Source: Pedobacter sp. V48 (GTDB taxonomy: Bacteria; Bacteroidota; Bacteroidia; Sphingobacteriales; Sphingobacteriaceae). Taken from it: a stretch of DNA of 36,970 bases. Position numbers and translations under genes: made by a program. Within the stretch, counting starts at the first letter, position 1. Each line of letters opens with the position of its first letter. Where the stretch lies: NCBI RefSeq assembly GCF_000523515.1, contig NZ_AWRU01000034.1, forward strand, positions 400,543 to 437,512. The letters are read 5' to 3'. The notes beneath the pieces were generated by a model. That model was not told the origin of the DNA. It did not search any database and worked only from the letters and a program-made list of their open reading frames with translations. Below, in pieces: positions 7,461-17,301 of the stretch.

Positions 7461-10400
7461 ATGCCTCAACAACCTTTAAAATTGCTTAGAGCATCTGCCG
7501 GATCGGGTAAGACTTTTAGCCTAACCCTGCATTACCTTACACTTTTATTTAGCGGCCCGGGTAAATACAGAGAAATTCTTGCAGTTACCTTTACAAATAA
7601 GGCAACGGCCGAGATGAAGGAGCGGATATTGGGAGCCTTACAGGCGATCGCAAAAGGCGACCCCTCAGATTTTAAGCCACTTTTAAAGGCTAGCTATCCT
7701 GAGCTTTCTGATGAGCAGATTAAAGCAAAAGCACAGATAATTTACAGCAATATTCTTCATGATTTTGGTAGGTTCTCTGTAAGCACAATTGATGGTTTTG
7801 TTCAAAAGGTAATTCGAAGCTTTGCTTTTGAACTCAATCTGGACAGTGGATATAAGCTGGAGATGAACCATGATAAAGTAAAAGAAGAACTGGTTAAGGC
7901 ACTGAATTTACAGATGGAAGCTGATCCTGAATTGCTGGAATGGGTAACGGCACTTGCCATAGACCGGATAAGTGATGGTAAGGACTGGAATTATCAGCGT
8001 GCGTTAAAGGATCTGGCTAATGAGATTTTTAAAGAACGATACTATCCTTTTCAGGAAGCGATGTTGCTTATGGGAGAAGATAGGTCAGCAGCATTCAATG
8101 CTTTAAAACATACCGTAACCTCAGGGATAAAAGCATTTAATAAAACCTTGTTTGATCAAGCTACGGATCTGAAATACATATTCGATCTTTCTGGTGTTTT
8201 GCCCGAAGAACTGGCACGTAAATCTGTTAACCCTTTGTTAAAGCTGGATAAGATATTGAATGAAGATTATAGTATTCTTCCTGCACTGGCCAATATGGTT
8301 GATGATTTTGAGCAGTGGCCGCATACCTCATTAAAGGATACATCAGGCGTAAGGCAGTTGTATGATGACCTTAATCCGGGCTTAAAGAAAATCGTTGACT
8401 TTTATCAAGAAGGTGCTGAACAATACTCAACATGGCTGGCTATTCATAAAAACAGTTCTTATTTACGGTTGATGCAGGAAATGGCACAGCAATTAAAGAA
8501 TTACAGGGCCGAAAATAAAGCACTCCTTATCAGTGATGCCCAACAGCTATTGGTTGGCATAACAGGAGCAGATGCTGAAAATCCTTCCTTTATCTGGGAA
8601 AAAACAGGAAATAGGTATAAGCATTTTTTATTTGATGAATTTCAGGATACCAGCACCATGCAGTGGCTTAATTTTTTGCCGCTTATCAGAAATGCGCTGT
8701 CAGAATTTGAAGGGAGTACTACCGAGCACCTCATTGTAGGTGATGTAAAGCAGTCGATATATCGGTGGCGTAGCGGTGACTGGCGCATTTTGCATAGTAA
8801 TGTAAGACATGATGTACAAGCGCATAATGTTATAGAAGAGAACCTGGAGTTTAACAGGAGAAGTACAGCTAATGTGATTGCATTTAACAATTTTCTGTAC
8901 AGTCATTTGCCATCTATTTTGCAAAGACAACTCAATGGAATCCTGGCAGAGACTGAGAGAGAAGATCTTTTAAGTTATTGGAATCAGGAGTATAACCAGA
9001 TTATTGATAGCGCTTATGAAGGGAGCTTTCAAAACGTTACTCCTCAAACGCTAACGGGGGGTAAAATCGAGATACAATTTCTGAACAAGGAAGATGACGC
9101 AGAGGCAGAGGATGAAAGTCCTGTTGCAGCTGTACATTCCGTTAACAAAATCATTGAACTGTTAGCTGTTCATGGTTTTTTCATGAAAGATATTTGTGTG
9201 TTGGTAAAGACTAATCGAGAGGCAGAAATAATGATTTCAGCCTTATTAGATAGACAAGATGATTTATCGGCCGCTGCGGGCAAAACGTTTCAGGTTATTT
9301 CCGGAGATGCTTTAAAGATATCGTCTAACCTTGCCGTCCAGTTGCTGATCAATATATTTCGAATGTTGGTGGCAAGAGAGGATGAACAGGCTATTTATAG
9401 GGCTATATGTGCAAGGCTCTATACCCAGATCAACAACCCGGATGGGATAGAACAGAAAGTAGCGTTAACTGCTCAGGACTGGATGGTTATTGCTAATCAG
9501 CCTGTTCAAAACCTTACGGTGTATTTCCCAGAGGAATTCTGTAGTGGTTTTGAGAGTTTCAGGCAATTGCCTATGACCAGCTTAATGGAAAGAATGGTGC
9601 AGTTTTTCGGATTGGGGACCGGTCGGAATGAAAATCATATTCCTTTTATTATGGCGCTTAGGGATCAGATAGGTGTTTTTGCCGGAGGAGGTGATCAGGG
9701 TCTGGGTAGGTTCCTGGAATGGTGGGATGAAGAAGGCTTAAATAAAGCTTTGCCTAATGCTGATGACCAGGATGCGGTGCAAATCATGACCATTCATAAA
9801 TCGAAAGGATTAGAGTTTAAGGCGGTAATTATTCCATTTTTAAACTGGAAATTAAATATCCCAAGTGGATTTATTAAGAAAATACTATGGGTAAATGCCG
9901 GACAGGCAGGGTTTGAAAGTTTTAATACTTTGCCGGTGGATTATAGTAGTAAACTTGCGTCTACATCGTTTGCGCGCGAGTACTTTGAAGAAATGCTGCT
10001 CAACTACATGGATGCCCTAAATACATTATATGTAGCAACCACCAGAGCGAGGGAATATTTATATCTGGTATGCCCTAAAACAACAACTGTAGAGAAGAAA
10101 AAGGAAAGCACGGCTAAAAACGAGCTTCAGAATATATTGTTGAACCTTTTTAAAAATGAAGACGAATCCGGCTTTGTACTTGAAGAAAACCTGATGTCTT
10201 TTGGAGAATTAAGGCCTGCAGTTAAAATAGAATCTGAGATTAATGAAAGCGCCATAAAGGTGTCTAATTATTACGTGAATGAGCGCCTGACCTCTAAGTT
10301 TAATTACCAAAGGAATAATGACGATGGCTGGTTTAATGCCCGGCAAAGAAAAGGAGTGGTGTTACATAGTATTCTGGAAACCATTACAGATTTAAAAGAA

Positions 10401-10766
10401 CTTGATAAATTGATCGCGGTAAAAATGCAGGAAGGCCTGATCAGGCGTAGTGAGCGCGACGAAGTAAAGCAAGCGGTTATAGATGTGGTTAATCAGCAGG
10501 AAATAGCAGAATGGTTTAGGAATTCTAAAAGTATAATTAGTGAGAGAGATATGATTTTGGAGGGGGGGGAAGTGAAACGTCCGGATAAGCTTTTTGTAAT
10601 GGAGGATAAGGCTGTTTTGCTCGATTTTAAATTTGGGGCACCTCATAATAAATATATAGACGACATCAATCATTACAGGGAAAATCTGTTGAAAATGGAT
10701 GAGTTTAAACAAATAGATGCCTACATCTGGTATGCCGAAACAGGAAAATTATTAAAAGTATCGTAA
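7461..10766 (+). CDS. addA: AddA/RecB-type UvrD-family helicase-nuclease
   Basis: A superfamily 1A helicase fused to a nuclease, 1101 aa (B. subtilis AddA is about 1230). Helicase motifs in order: Walker A ASAGSGKT (residues 11-18), motif Ia VTFTNKAT, Walker B DEFQDTS (from residue 392), motif III GDVKQSIYRWRSGDW (about 427-441), motif V MTIHKSKGLEF (about 776) and motif VI YVATTRARE. The C terminus has a PD-(D/E)XK nuclease motif with VLLDFKFG near residue 1053. The protein should unwind and resect double-strand breaks together with the next gene product, loading RecA for recombination. Its stop overlaps the start of the next gene by one base (TAATG), a sign of translational coupling. Confidence 0.93.
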   Translation: MPQQPLKLLRASAGSGKTFSLTLHYLTLLFSGPGKYREILAVTFTNKATAEMKERILGALQAIAKGDPSDFKPLLKASYPELSDEQIKAKAQIIYSNILHDFGRFSVSTIDGFVQKVIRSFAFELNLDSGYKLEMNHDKVKEELVKALNLQMEADPELLEWVTALAIDRISDGKDWNYQRALKDLANEIFKERYYPFQEAMLLMGEDRSAAFNALKHTVTSGIKAFNKTLFDQATDLKYIFDLSGVLPEELARKSVNPLLKLDKILNEDYSILPALANMVDDFEQWPHTSLKDTSGVRQLYDDLNPGLKKIVDFYQEGAEQYSTWLAIHKNSSYLRLMQEMAQQLKNYRAENKALLISDAQQLLVGITGADAENPSFIWEKTGNRYKHFLFDEFQDTSTMQWLNFLPLIRNALSEFEGSTTEHLIVGDVKQSIYRWRSGDWRILHSNVRHDVQAHNVIEENLEFNRRSTANVIAFNNFLYSHLPSILQRQLNGILAETEREDLLSYWNQEYNQIIDSAYEGSFQNVTPQTLTGGKIEIQFLNKEDDAEAEDESPVAAVHSVNKIIELLAVHGFFMKDICVLVKTNREAEIMISALLDRQDDLSAAAGKTFQVISGDALKISSNLAVQLLINIFRMLVAREDEQAIYRAICARLYTQINNPDGIEQKVALTAQDWMVIANQPVQNLTVYFPEEFCSGFESFRQLPMTSLMERMVQFFGLGTGRNENHIPFIMALRDQIGVFAGGGDQGLGRFLEWWDEEGLNKALPNADDQDAVQIMTIHKSKGLEFKAVIIPFLNWKLNIPSGFIKKILWVNAGQAGFESFNTLPVDYSSKLASTSFAREYFEEMLLNYMDALNTLYVATTRAREYLYLVCPKTTTVEKKKESTAKNELQNILLNLFKNEDESGFVLEENLMSFGELRPAVKIESEINESAIKVSNYYVNERLTSKFNYQRNNDDGWFNARQRKGVVLHSILETITDLKELDKLIAVKMQEGLIRRSERDEVKQAVIDVVNQQEIAEWFRNSKSIISERDMILEGGEVKRPDKLFVMEDKAVLLDFKFGAPHNKYIDDINHYRENLLKMDEFKQIDAYIWYAETGKLLKVS

Positions 10767-13639
10767 TGGAAAGTGTGAACGAAGGAAAGTTTTTGAACAG
10801 GGTTGCTGCCGATCTTTTAGAACGTTTTGCTAATGAATTACAGGATGTCGCCATTGTTTTTAATAATAAAAGGCCTCAGCTATACCTAAAGAAATACCTT
10901 GCAGAGGTGAGTGGTAAGCCAATTTGGAGCCCTCAGATGTATACTATTCAGGAATTTCTTTCGCGAGGAACAGCACTTGTTCCTGCAGGTCAGCTTAAAC
11001 AATTCTTTGTTTTATATACCTGTTATAATGAATTATTAAGAGGAGAGGGTAAAGAAGATGTTTCGCCGGATGAGTTTTATCCACTGGCAGAAATTATTCT
11101 TGGCGATTTTAGTCAGGTAGATTATTATCTGGCAAATGCTGAAGAGATATTTGGCTTAATTGAAGATATAGCCGAACTGCAATTGCAATTTCCAAACTTT
11201 GACGAGGAGCAATTACAGTTTATGCGAACTTTCTGGGGCTCTTTTTCTGCAAAAAAGCAGAACCAAATGCAGGAGAGGTTTATAGAGTTATGGCAAAGAA
11301 TGCCGTTACTTTATGTTAATTTTCACTCGAGATTAGCTAAAGAAAATCTGGTTACCAATGCCAAGATGTACCGTAACCTTGCAGAAGGTAAGCACTCCGA
11401 TCCTGAATTTTTAAAAACATTTAAGCATACTGTATTTGTTGGTTTCAATGCTTTGTCGAAAGCAGAAGAGCAGTTTTTTAAGCAATGGCAGGAAAAAGGA
11501 TGGTGTTCTTTCTATTTTGATGTAGATGCGCATTATTTTTCAAATCCATTGCAGGAAGCCGGACATTTTATTAGAAGAAATATACATACCGTTGGACTGG
11601 TTAACCAGTTTAAATTTGCGCCGGCAAGACTGAACGATGCGGCAAAGGAATTTGTTGTTGTGCAGGCTCTGGGTAATGTTGCTCAGGGCAAGTTGCTTTC
11701 GGAACTTTTATCAGAAAATGGAGCTAAAAGAGCAGGCGGAAAAGCAATTATTCTAGCCGATGAGAAGTTGTTAATCCCGGCTTTGCAAACTATTGATGAC
11801 GATAGTGTGAATGTTACTATGGGCTATCCCTTTGAGCAATCGGCCTTATATGGCTTATGTGATCTTTGGCTCAGTATTCAGGAAGCCTTGTTGTCTGATG
11901 CAGAGGTTAATTATAAGCATGTTTTATCTTTCCTTTTTAATCCGTTGATTCCTATAGATCCGGATTTACGCAATGAGTTGCATAACAAGATCGTTGATGA
12001 AAAAAAGGTATCTTTTGATAGAACCGAACTCTTGCGTATAGGCAAGATCGCAACCATCACGTTCAACTCTTTTGCCGATTCCTTTACAACGATAAGGCAT
12101 CTTGCAAGTGTATTGTTATACGTTTCAGAAGAAAGTAAGTTGCAGAGAATGGATAGCTTGTTATCTACCGAAGCAGTCAAAGCACTTAATGCACTTACAG
12201 ATAGTTTTGAAGAGCTAAAAGCAGAGGGAGCAAAGGATTTGAATCCGAGGTTTGTTTTTAAGCTTATCAGAAGAGCACTTCAAGGATTAACCGTGCCCTT
12301 TGAAGGAGAACCTTTGGCCGGTTTGCAGGTAATGGGACTTTTGGAAAGCAGGAACCTGGACTTTGACGAACTTATCGTTTTGGGTGTAAATGAAGGCATC
12401 CTCCCTAAAATCAATAATAACCCATCATTTATTCCTGATAATATTAGGCGTGCTTTTGGCCTTCCTATACTTGAACATCAGAATGCAATTTCGGCTTACC
12501 TGTTTTATAGGTTACTGCATGTTGCCAAAAAGGTGACATTGGTTTATAATGGTGTTACAGACGAGAAAAGTACAGGAGAGGAAAGTCGTTTTGTAAAACA
12601 GCTGGAGTTCGAAACCAAATGTACGTTTTCGCATAGGGTGCAGCAGAACCAATCAATCGAGAATCCCAGAAACCTGAAAATTGTTGTAGAAAAAAAGGGA
12701 GAAGTATTAAAAGGACTGGAGAAATATTTCAAAAGAAACTCTACCCCGAAGTACGACAAGAAAATATCTGCTACTGCGTTTACAGATTATAATACCTGTT
12801 CCTTAAGGTTTTTCTATAAAAATATTGCCGGTCTAAAAGAGCCTAAAGATTTACCAGATAGAATAGAAGCCAATCTAATTGGAAGTGCTCTGCATACGGT
12901 AATGGAAGTTTTTTATGAGCCCAGTGTAGGAGCTGAGATAACAGCCGATTTTATTAAGGAAAGAGAAAAGAAGCTATCAGACATTTGTGAATTTGCACTG
13001 GCTAAAGAACTAAAGCTTAATGCGGCCAAAGCCGGAACGCAAACTCCGGCTTTGCAACAAATTGTATTACAGGTATTAGAGCAGTATGCGCTTAAAATTT
13101 TAAGAAATGATGAAAAGCTTACACCTTTTAAAATAGAGGAACTTGAAAATAAAAGCGATTACGTGATGCTTTATCCAATAGACAAGGGGGGGCAGAATCG
13201 TAATATTTGGCTATATGGTATCATTGACCGCGTTGATGTAAAAGATGGAAAGATCAGGATCGTTGATTATAAAACAGGCAAAGATCAGCTTAAGTACAAA
13301 GATTTCCCTTCTCTTTTCGAGGATCAGGCAAAAGATCATAACAAAGCGCTTATACAAACATTATTCTACACGTATGTATATGAGCAGGTTAAAGGTCGGC
13401 AATATGTAGAGCCTCATCTTTATACCGTTAGAGATTTTAAAGAGGGTACTTTATTTAAAGAAAAGCAAAAAGGGGGATTGGTATTGCAGGATCAGAGCCT
13501 TGAAGTGTTTAAATCTATGTTTGCCGATAAATTAAATGAAAAGCTGAATGAACTGTTTGATGAAAACATTCCGTTTCTGCAAACTGAGAATAAAGAAAAC
13601 TGCTCGTATTGCCCTTATAAAGACATTTGTCAGAGATAG
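10766..13639 (+). CDS. addB: AddB-type nuclease subunit with iron-sulfur cluster cysteines
   Basis: 957 aa, the partner of AddA. The C-terminal PD-(D/E)XK nuclease shows the catalytic core IVDYKTGK. Four cysteines fit the 4Fe-4S staple known from B. subtilis AddB: Cys 678 (NTCSLRFFYKN), then Cys 946, 949 and 955 (CSYCPYKDIC), the same C-X2-C-X5-C spacing. The helicase-like N-terminal half has no visible Walker A, so it is probably a structural, Chi-scanning-type module rather than a motor. It is shorter than the Firmicutes AddB (about 1160). The one-base overlap with addA supports a fixed two-subunit complex. Confidence 0.9.
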   Translation: MESVNEGKFLNRVAADLLERFANELQDVAIVFNNKRPQLYLKKYLAEVSGKPIWSPQMYTIQEFLSRGTALVPAGQLKQFFVLYTCYNELLRGEGKEDVSPDEFYPLAEIILGDFSQVDYYLANAEEIFGLIEDIAELQLQFPNFDEEQLQFMRTFWGSFSAKKQNQMQERFIELWQRMPLLYVNFHSRLAKENLVTNAKMYRNLAEGKHSDPEFLKTFKHTVFVGFNALSKAEEQFFKQWQEKGWCSFYFDVDAHYFSNPLQEAGHFIRRNIHTVGLVNQFKFAPARLNDAAKEFVVVQALGNVAQGKLLSELLSENGAKRAGGKAIILADEKLLIPALQTIDDDSVNVTMGYPFEQSALYGLCDLWLSIQEALLSDAEVNYKHVLSFLFNPLIPIDPDLRNELHNKIVDEKKVSFDRTELLRIGKIATITFNSFADSFTTIRHLASVLLYVSEESKLQRMDSLLSTEAVKALNALTDSFEELKAEGAKDLNPRFVFKLIRRALQGLTVPFEGEPLAGLQVMGLLESRNLDFDELIVLGVNEGILPKINNNPSFIPDNIRRAFGLPILEHQNAISAYLFYRLLHVAKKVTLVYNGVTDEKSTGEESRFVKQLEFETKCTFSHRVQQNQSIENPRNLKIVVEKKGEVLKGLEKYFKRNSTPKYDKKISATAFTDYNTCSLRFFYKNIAGLKEPKDLPDRIEANLIGSALHTVMEVFYEPSVGAEITADFIKEREKKLSDICEFALAKELKLNAAKAGTQTPALQQIVLQVLEQYALKILRNDEKLTPFKIEELENKSDYVMLYPIDKGGQNRNIWLYGIIDRVDVKDGKIRIVDYKTGKDQLKYKDFPSLFEDQAKDHNKALIQTLFYTYVYEQVKGRQYVEPHLYTVRDFKEGTLFKEKQKGGLVLQDQSLEVFKSMFADKLNEKLNELFDENIPFLQTENKENCSYCPYKDICQR

Positions 13640-13715
13640 TTAAGGAATTAAACCATCATGGATATATTTCAAGTGTAAAACTTTCTTTTCAAAGGCGGGC
13701 TGTGGTGCGAATAAA

Positions 13716-13746
13716 TTGCATATAAAAACAATTTTATCTAAGTTTG
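13716..13746 (+). promoter_or_regulatory. Consensus promoter for pyruvate dehydrogenase E1 beta
   Basis: TTG (13716-13718), a 20-nt spacer, then TAAGTTTG (13739-13746). This matches both parts of the Bacteroidota housekeeping promoter. The start codon is 24 nt past the -7 element. Confidence 0.75.
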
Positions 13747-13770
13747 CCGCAATTAACATTTGAATATACA

Positions 13771-14757
13771 ATGAGAGAGATTCAATTTAGAGAAGCTTTA
13801 CGTGAGGCCTTAAGCGAAGAAATGCGCAAAAATGAAAACATTTTTTTGATGGGCGAAGAAGTTGCACAATATAATGGTGCATATAAAGTTAGTCAGGGAA
13901 TGTTGGATGAATTTGGCGACAAACGCATTATAGACACGCCTATAGCTGAGTTGGGCTTTACCGGTATAGGTATTGGCGCAGCAATGAACGGATTGGTTCC
14001 AATCATAGAGTTCATGACTTTTAACTTCTCTCTGGTTGCTATAGATCAGATCATTAATGGTGCAGCAAAAATGCTGTCTATGAGTGGCGGACAGTTTTCT
14101 GTGCCTATCGTATTTCGCGGACCAACTGGAAATGCAGGTCAGTTAGGTGCTCAGCACTCTCAAAACTTTGAGAACTGGTATGCAAACTGCCCGGGTTTAA
14201 AAGTTGTAGTTCCATCTACTCCTTATGAAGCTAAAGGTTTACTTAAACAATCTATCATTGATCCGGATCCGGTTATCTTCATGGAATCTGAGGTTATGTA
14301 CGGTGATAAAGGCGAAGTTCCTGAAGGTGAGTTTTATATCCCTCTGGGTAAGGCTAACGTTGTAAAAGAAGGCACTGATGTAACCATCGTAACTTTTGGT
14401 AAAATGCTTACTCGTGTTGTAAACCCAGCTGTAGAAGAATTAACTAAAGAAGGTGTTAGTGTTGAAGTAATCGATTTACGTACTGTACGTCCTATTGATT
14501 ATGCAACTATCATTGAATCTGTTAAGAAAACTAATCGTTTGGTAATTGTTGAAGAGGCTTGGCCATTGGCTTCTATCTCTTCTGAAATTGCATTTAATAT
14601 CCAAAAAAATGCTTTCGATTATCTTGATGCTCCGGTATTGCGTATCACTTGCGCAGATGTACCGTTGCCTTATGCACCAACTCTTATTGCGGCCAGCTTA
14701 CCTAATGCAGAAAAGGTAGTTAAAGCTGTAAAGGAAGTTATGTACGTAGCAAAATAA
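13771..14757 (+). CDS. pdhB: Pyruvate dehydrogenase E1 component subunit beta
   Basis: 328 aa, the usual length of a free E1 beta subunit. Family stretches are clear: MGEEVAQYNGAYKVSQG, DTPIAELGFTGIGIGAA, the GPTGNAGQLGAQHSQ loop near the thiamine diphosphate site, and the C-terminal transketolase domain (VEVIDLRTVRPID, VIVEEAWPLASI). With the alpha subunit it decarboxylates pyruvate and passes the acetyl group to lipoyl-E2. No E1 alpha or E2 gene lies beside it, so the complex is encoded at separate loci, as is common in this phylum. The start at 13771 is preferred to an upstream TTG at 13744, which sits inside the -7 promoter element. A terminator follows. Confidence 0.95.
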   Translation: MREIQFREALREALSEEMRKNENIFLMGEEVAQYNGAYKVSQGMLDEFGDKRIIDTPIAELGFTGIGIGAAMNGLVPIIEFMTFNFSLVAIDQIINGAAKMLSMSGGQFSVPIVFRGPTGNAGQLGAQHSQNFENWYANCPGLKVVVPSTPYEAKGLLKQSIIDPDPVIFMESEVMYGDKGEVPEGEFYIPLGKANVVKEGTDVTIVTFGKMLTRVVNPAVEELTKEGVSVEVIDLRTVRPIDYATIIESVKKTNRLVIVEEAWPLASISSEIAFNIQKNAFDYLDAPVLRITCADVPLPYAPTLIAASLPNAEKVVKAVKEVMYVAK

Positions 14758-14780
14758 GACTAATTATTTAAAAGAAATAT

Positions 14781-14816
14781 AATCCCGCTGGTTAAACCCT
14801 CTGCGGGATTTTTTTT
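14781..14816 (+). terminator. Terminator after pdhB
   Basis: AATCCCGC (14781-14788) pairs with GCGGGATT (14803-14810), followed by a run of six T. Confidence 0.85.
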
Positions 14817-14823
14817 ATTTTTG
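14816..14823 (+). promoter_or_regulatory. -7 promoter element for tex
   Basis: TATTTTTG matches TAnnTTTG and begins at the last T of the pdhB terminator, 37 nt before the tex start. No -33 TTG is seen; the terminator stem occupies that position. Confidence 0.4.
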
Positions 14824-14860
14824 ACCCCACTGTACTTTACAACATCAAATAGAGATCAAA

Positions 14861-17182
14861 ATGAGTAATCACTCTACAATAATCGCTGCTGAACTCGCAG
14901 TAGCGGAAAAGCAGGTTATCGCTACTATTGAATTATTGGATGAAGGAGCAACTGTTCCCTTTATTTCCCGTTACCGCAAGGAGATGACAGGGAGTTTGGA
15001 TGAGGTACAGGTTGCCGCCATCCGCGATAGGTTTCAGCAGCTTCGTGAGCTCGATAAGCGTAGAGAAGCAATTTTAAAAGCACTTACTGCGCTTGAAAAA
15101 CTTACGCCAGAGCTTGAAGCAAAAATAAACGCAGCAACAAATATTGCTACCATTGAAGATATTTATCTTCCATATAAACCAAAACGTAAAACCAGAGCAT
15201 CAGAAGCCCGTAAAAAAGGTTTGGAGCCTCTTGCTATTACCTTACTAGAGCAAAGCAAGCAAAATCCGGAAATTGAAGCCGGTAAGTTTCTTAATGATGA
15301 ACTTGGCGTGTCATCGACAGATGAAGCACTTGCAGGAGCCAGAGATATCATTGCAGAGATTATAAATGAGAACATTGATGCAAGAACATCAATGCGAAAA
15401 TATTTTCAAAACAATGCGGTTTTTAAATCGACCCTTGTAAAGGGTAAAGAAGAAGAGGGGATCAAATACAAAGATTATTTTGACTGGAACGAGCCACTTA
15501 AATCGGCCCCTTCTCATCGAATCCTTGCAATGCGTAGAGGAGAAAATGAGGATATTTTAAAGCTTGAAACGATGCCTGAGGAAGATGGAGCAATTCAGAT
15601 TCTGGAGAAGCAGTTTGTAAAAAGCAACAATGGCAGCTCAGCTCAGGTTAAATTAGCCATACAGGATAGCTATAAGCGTTTGCTGGGACCAGCAATGGAA
15701 ACAGAAGTTCGCAGTATTTCAAAAGAAAAGGCCGATGAAGAAGCCATCCGTGTATTTGCAGAGAATGCAAGGCAATTGCTGCTGGCTGCTCCAATGGGGC
15801 AAAAGAATGTTCTGGCAATAGATCCTGGATTCCGTACCGGATGCAAGGTTGTTTGTTTGGATATGCAAGGTAAATTACTTGAAAATACTGCTATCTATCC
15901 GCACAATGGTCAAAGAGGCGTTCTTGAAGCTGCCGAAACCATCAAAAAGCTATGTGCTAAGCACAATGTTGAAGCTATCGCTATTGGAAATGGAACTGCA
16001 GGCAGAGAAACCGAAGTATTTATCCGTGGGTTGGCTATAGCAGATGTAATTGTGGTAATGGTTAATGAAAATGGCGCATCTATCTATTCGGCTTCTGAGG
16101 TTGCCAGAGAAGAATTTCCTACTCAGGACATCACCGTTCGTGGTGCCGTTTCAATTGGACGTCGTTTGATGGATCCATTGGCTGAACTTGTTAAAATAGA
16201 TCCTAAGTCTATAGGTGTGGGACAGTACCAACATGACGTAGATCAGAATAAACTACAGGCTTCTTTAGATGACACTGTGATGAGTTGTGTGAACGCGGTA
16301 GGGGTTGAATTGAACACTGCGTCGAAACAAGTTTTAGCGTACGTTTCTGGGCTCGGTCCACAGCTTGCCCAAAACATAGTAACTTACCGTAACGAGCATG
16401 GTGCTTTTAAAAATAGAGAGAGCCTTAAAAAAGTGCCTCGTTTAGGAGATAAGGCTTTTGAACAGGCCGCTGGATTTTTAAGAATTAGAAATGCGGAGCA
16501 TGTGCTTGACACGAGTGCTGTTCACCCTGAGCGGTATGCCCTGGTTAATAAAATGGCAAGAGACCTGAACTGTAGTGTAGCTCAGCTAATGAAAGATGCC
16601 GAGTTAAGAAAACAGATCAAGCTTCAGCAATATGTAAGTGAAGAAATTGGTTTGCCAACCTTAAACGACATTATGAGTGAGCTTGCAAAACCGGGAAGAG
16701 ATCCTCGTGAGCAATTCGAAATATTTAGCTTTACTGATGGCGTAAATGCAATAGCCGATTTAAAGATCGGCATGAAATTGCCTGGCATCGTCACCAATAT
16801 TACCAATTTCGGAGCCTTTGTAGATATAGGGGTTCATCAGGATGGATTGGTGCATACCAGTCAGCTTTCCAATAAATTTGTAACCAATGCCAATGATGTT
16901 GTTAAAGTTCATCAAAAGGTAGAAGTTACGGTGGTTGAAGTGGATGTGGTAAGAAAGCGGATTTCGCTTTCTATGAAAACCGCAGCTGCTGCTCCAAAAC
17001 CTCAGGTTAAAAAGGCAGATCAAAAACCTAATAACTTTAAAAAACCGGTAGGTGCCGGTAAACCTGACCAACATAGAAAGCCGTCAAAACCTCAAACTAA
17101 TAACAGCGGAAAGAAAGATAAGCCGCTACCAGATGGGGATTTACAATTGAAGCTTGAAGCATTGAAAAACATGTTTAAATAA
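14861..17182 (+). CDS. tex: Tex family RNA-binding transcription accessory protein
   Basis: 773 aa, the normal length of Tex. Domains in order: the N-terminal Tex/HTH region with VPFISRYRKEMTG (residues 32-44), the RuvC-like YqgF domain (VLAIDPGFRTGCKVVCLD), helix-hairpin-helix segments (YVSGLGPQLAQNIVTYRNEHGAF), and a C-terminal S1 RNA-binding domain (LPGIVTNITNFGAFVDIGVHQDG). A low-complexity tail rich in Lys, Pro and Asn follows the S1 domain, more extended than in E. coli. Tex binds nucleic acid and acts on transcription or RNA turnover; its molecular job is still loosely defined. It has its own promoter element and a composite terminator downstream. Confidence 0.95.
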   Translation: MSNHSTIIAAELAVAEKQVIATIELLDEGATVPFISRYRKEMTGSLDEVQVAAIRDRFQQLRELDKRREAILKALTALEKLTPELEAKINAATNIATIEDIYLPYKPKRKTRASEARKKGLEPLAITLLEQSKQNPEIEAGKFLNDELGVSSTDEALAGARDIIAEIINENIDARTSMRKYFQNNAVFKSTLVKGKEEEGIKYKDYFDWNEPLKSAPSHRILAMRRGENEDILKLETMPEEDGAIQILEKQFVKSNNGSSAQVKLAIQDSYKRLLGPAMETEVRSISKEKADEEAIRVFAENARQLLLAAPMGQKNVLAIDPGFRTGCKVVCLDMQGKLLENTAIYPHNGQRGVLEAAETIKKLCAKHNVEAIAIGNGTAGRETEVFIRGLAIADVIVVMVNENGASIYSASEVAREEFPTQDITVRGAVSIGRRLMDPLAELVKIDPKSIGVGQYQHDVDQNKLQASLDDTVMSCVNAVGVELNTASKQVLAYVSGLGPQLAQNIVTYRNEHGAFKNRESLKKVPRLGDKAFEQAAGFLRIRNAEHVLDTSAVHPERYALVNKMARDLNCSVAQLMKDAELRKQIKLQQYVSEEIGLPTLNDIMSELAKPGRDPREQFEIFSFTDGVNAIADLKIGMKLPGIVTNITNFGAFVDIGVHQDGLVHTSQLSNKFVTNANDVVKVHQKVEVTVVEVDVVRKRISLSMKTAAAAPKPQVKKADQKPNNFKKPVGAGKPDQHRKPSKPQTNNSGKKDKPLPDGDLQLKLEALKNMFK

Positions 17183-17206
17183 TAAAAGAGCCCGAATCAA
17201 TTTTGA

Positions 17207-17228
17207 TGTGACCCCAAAAAGTTGGACA
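17207..17228 (+). mobile_element. Solitary IS3-family-like terminal sequence
   Basis: The 22-nt segment begins TGTGACCCC, continues through a run of five A and ends GTTGGACA. This resembles terminal inverted repeats of IS3-group elements, which begin with TG and often contain CCCCAAAAAGT-TGGACA-like sequence. No transposase ORF and no opposite end are nearby, so at most it is a remnant. The resemblance is from memory, not from a search. Confidence 0.4.
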
Positions 17229-17255
17229 GATTAACAAAATTAAGTTTCTTGTACG

Positions 17256-17286
17256 AGAGCTCGGTATTGCACCGGGCTCTTTTATT
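17256..17286 (+). terminator. Terminator between tex and the Lrp-type regulator
   Basis: AGAGCTCGGT pairs with ACCGGGCTCT (one G-U) around ATTGC, followed by TTTATTT. It suits tex on the plus strand and may serve the convergent regulator too. Confidence 0.75.
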
Positions 17287-17301
17287 TCATCCTGTATACT
17301 A

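Larger units (their letters stand above)
17181..17286. repeat. 14-bp inverted repeat enclosing an IS-end-like segment
   Basis: AATAAAAGAGCCCG (17181-17194) and CGGGCTCTTTTATT (17273-17286) are perfectly complementary but 78 nt apart. The enclosed DNA contains the IS3-like end (17207-17228) and a second left arm at 17256 that can pair with the same right arm. This looks like a terminator that was interrupted or partly duplicated. Confidence 0.55.
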
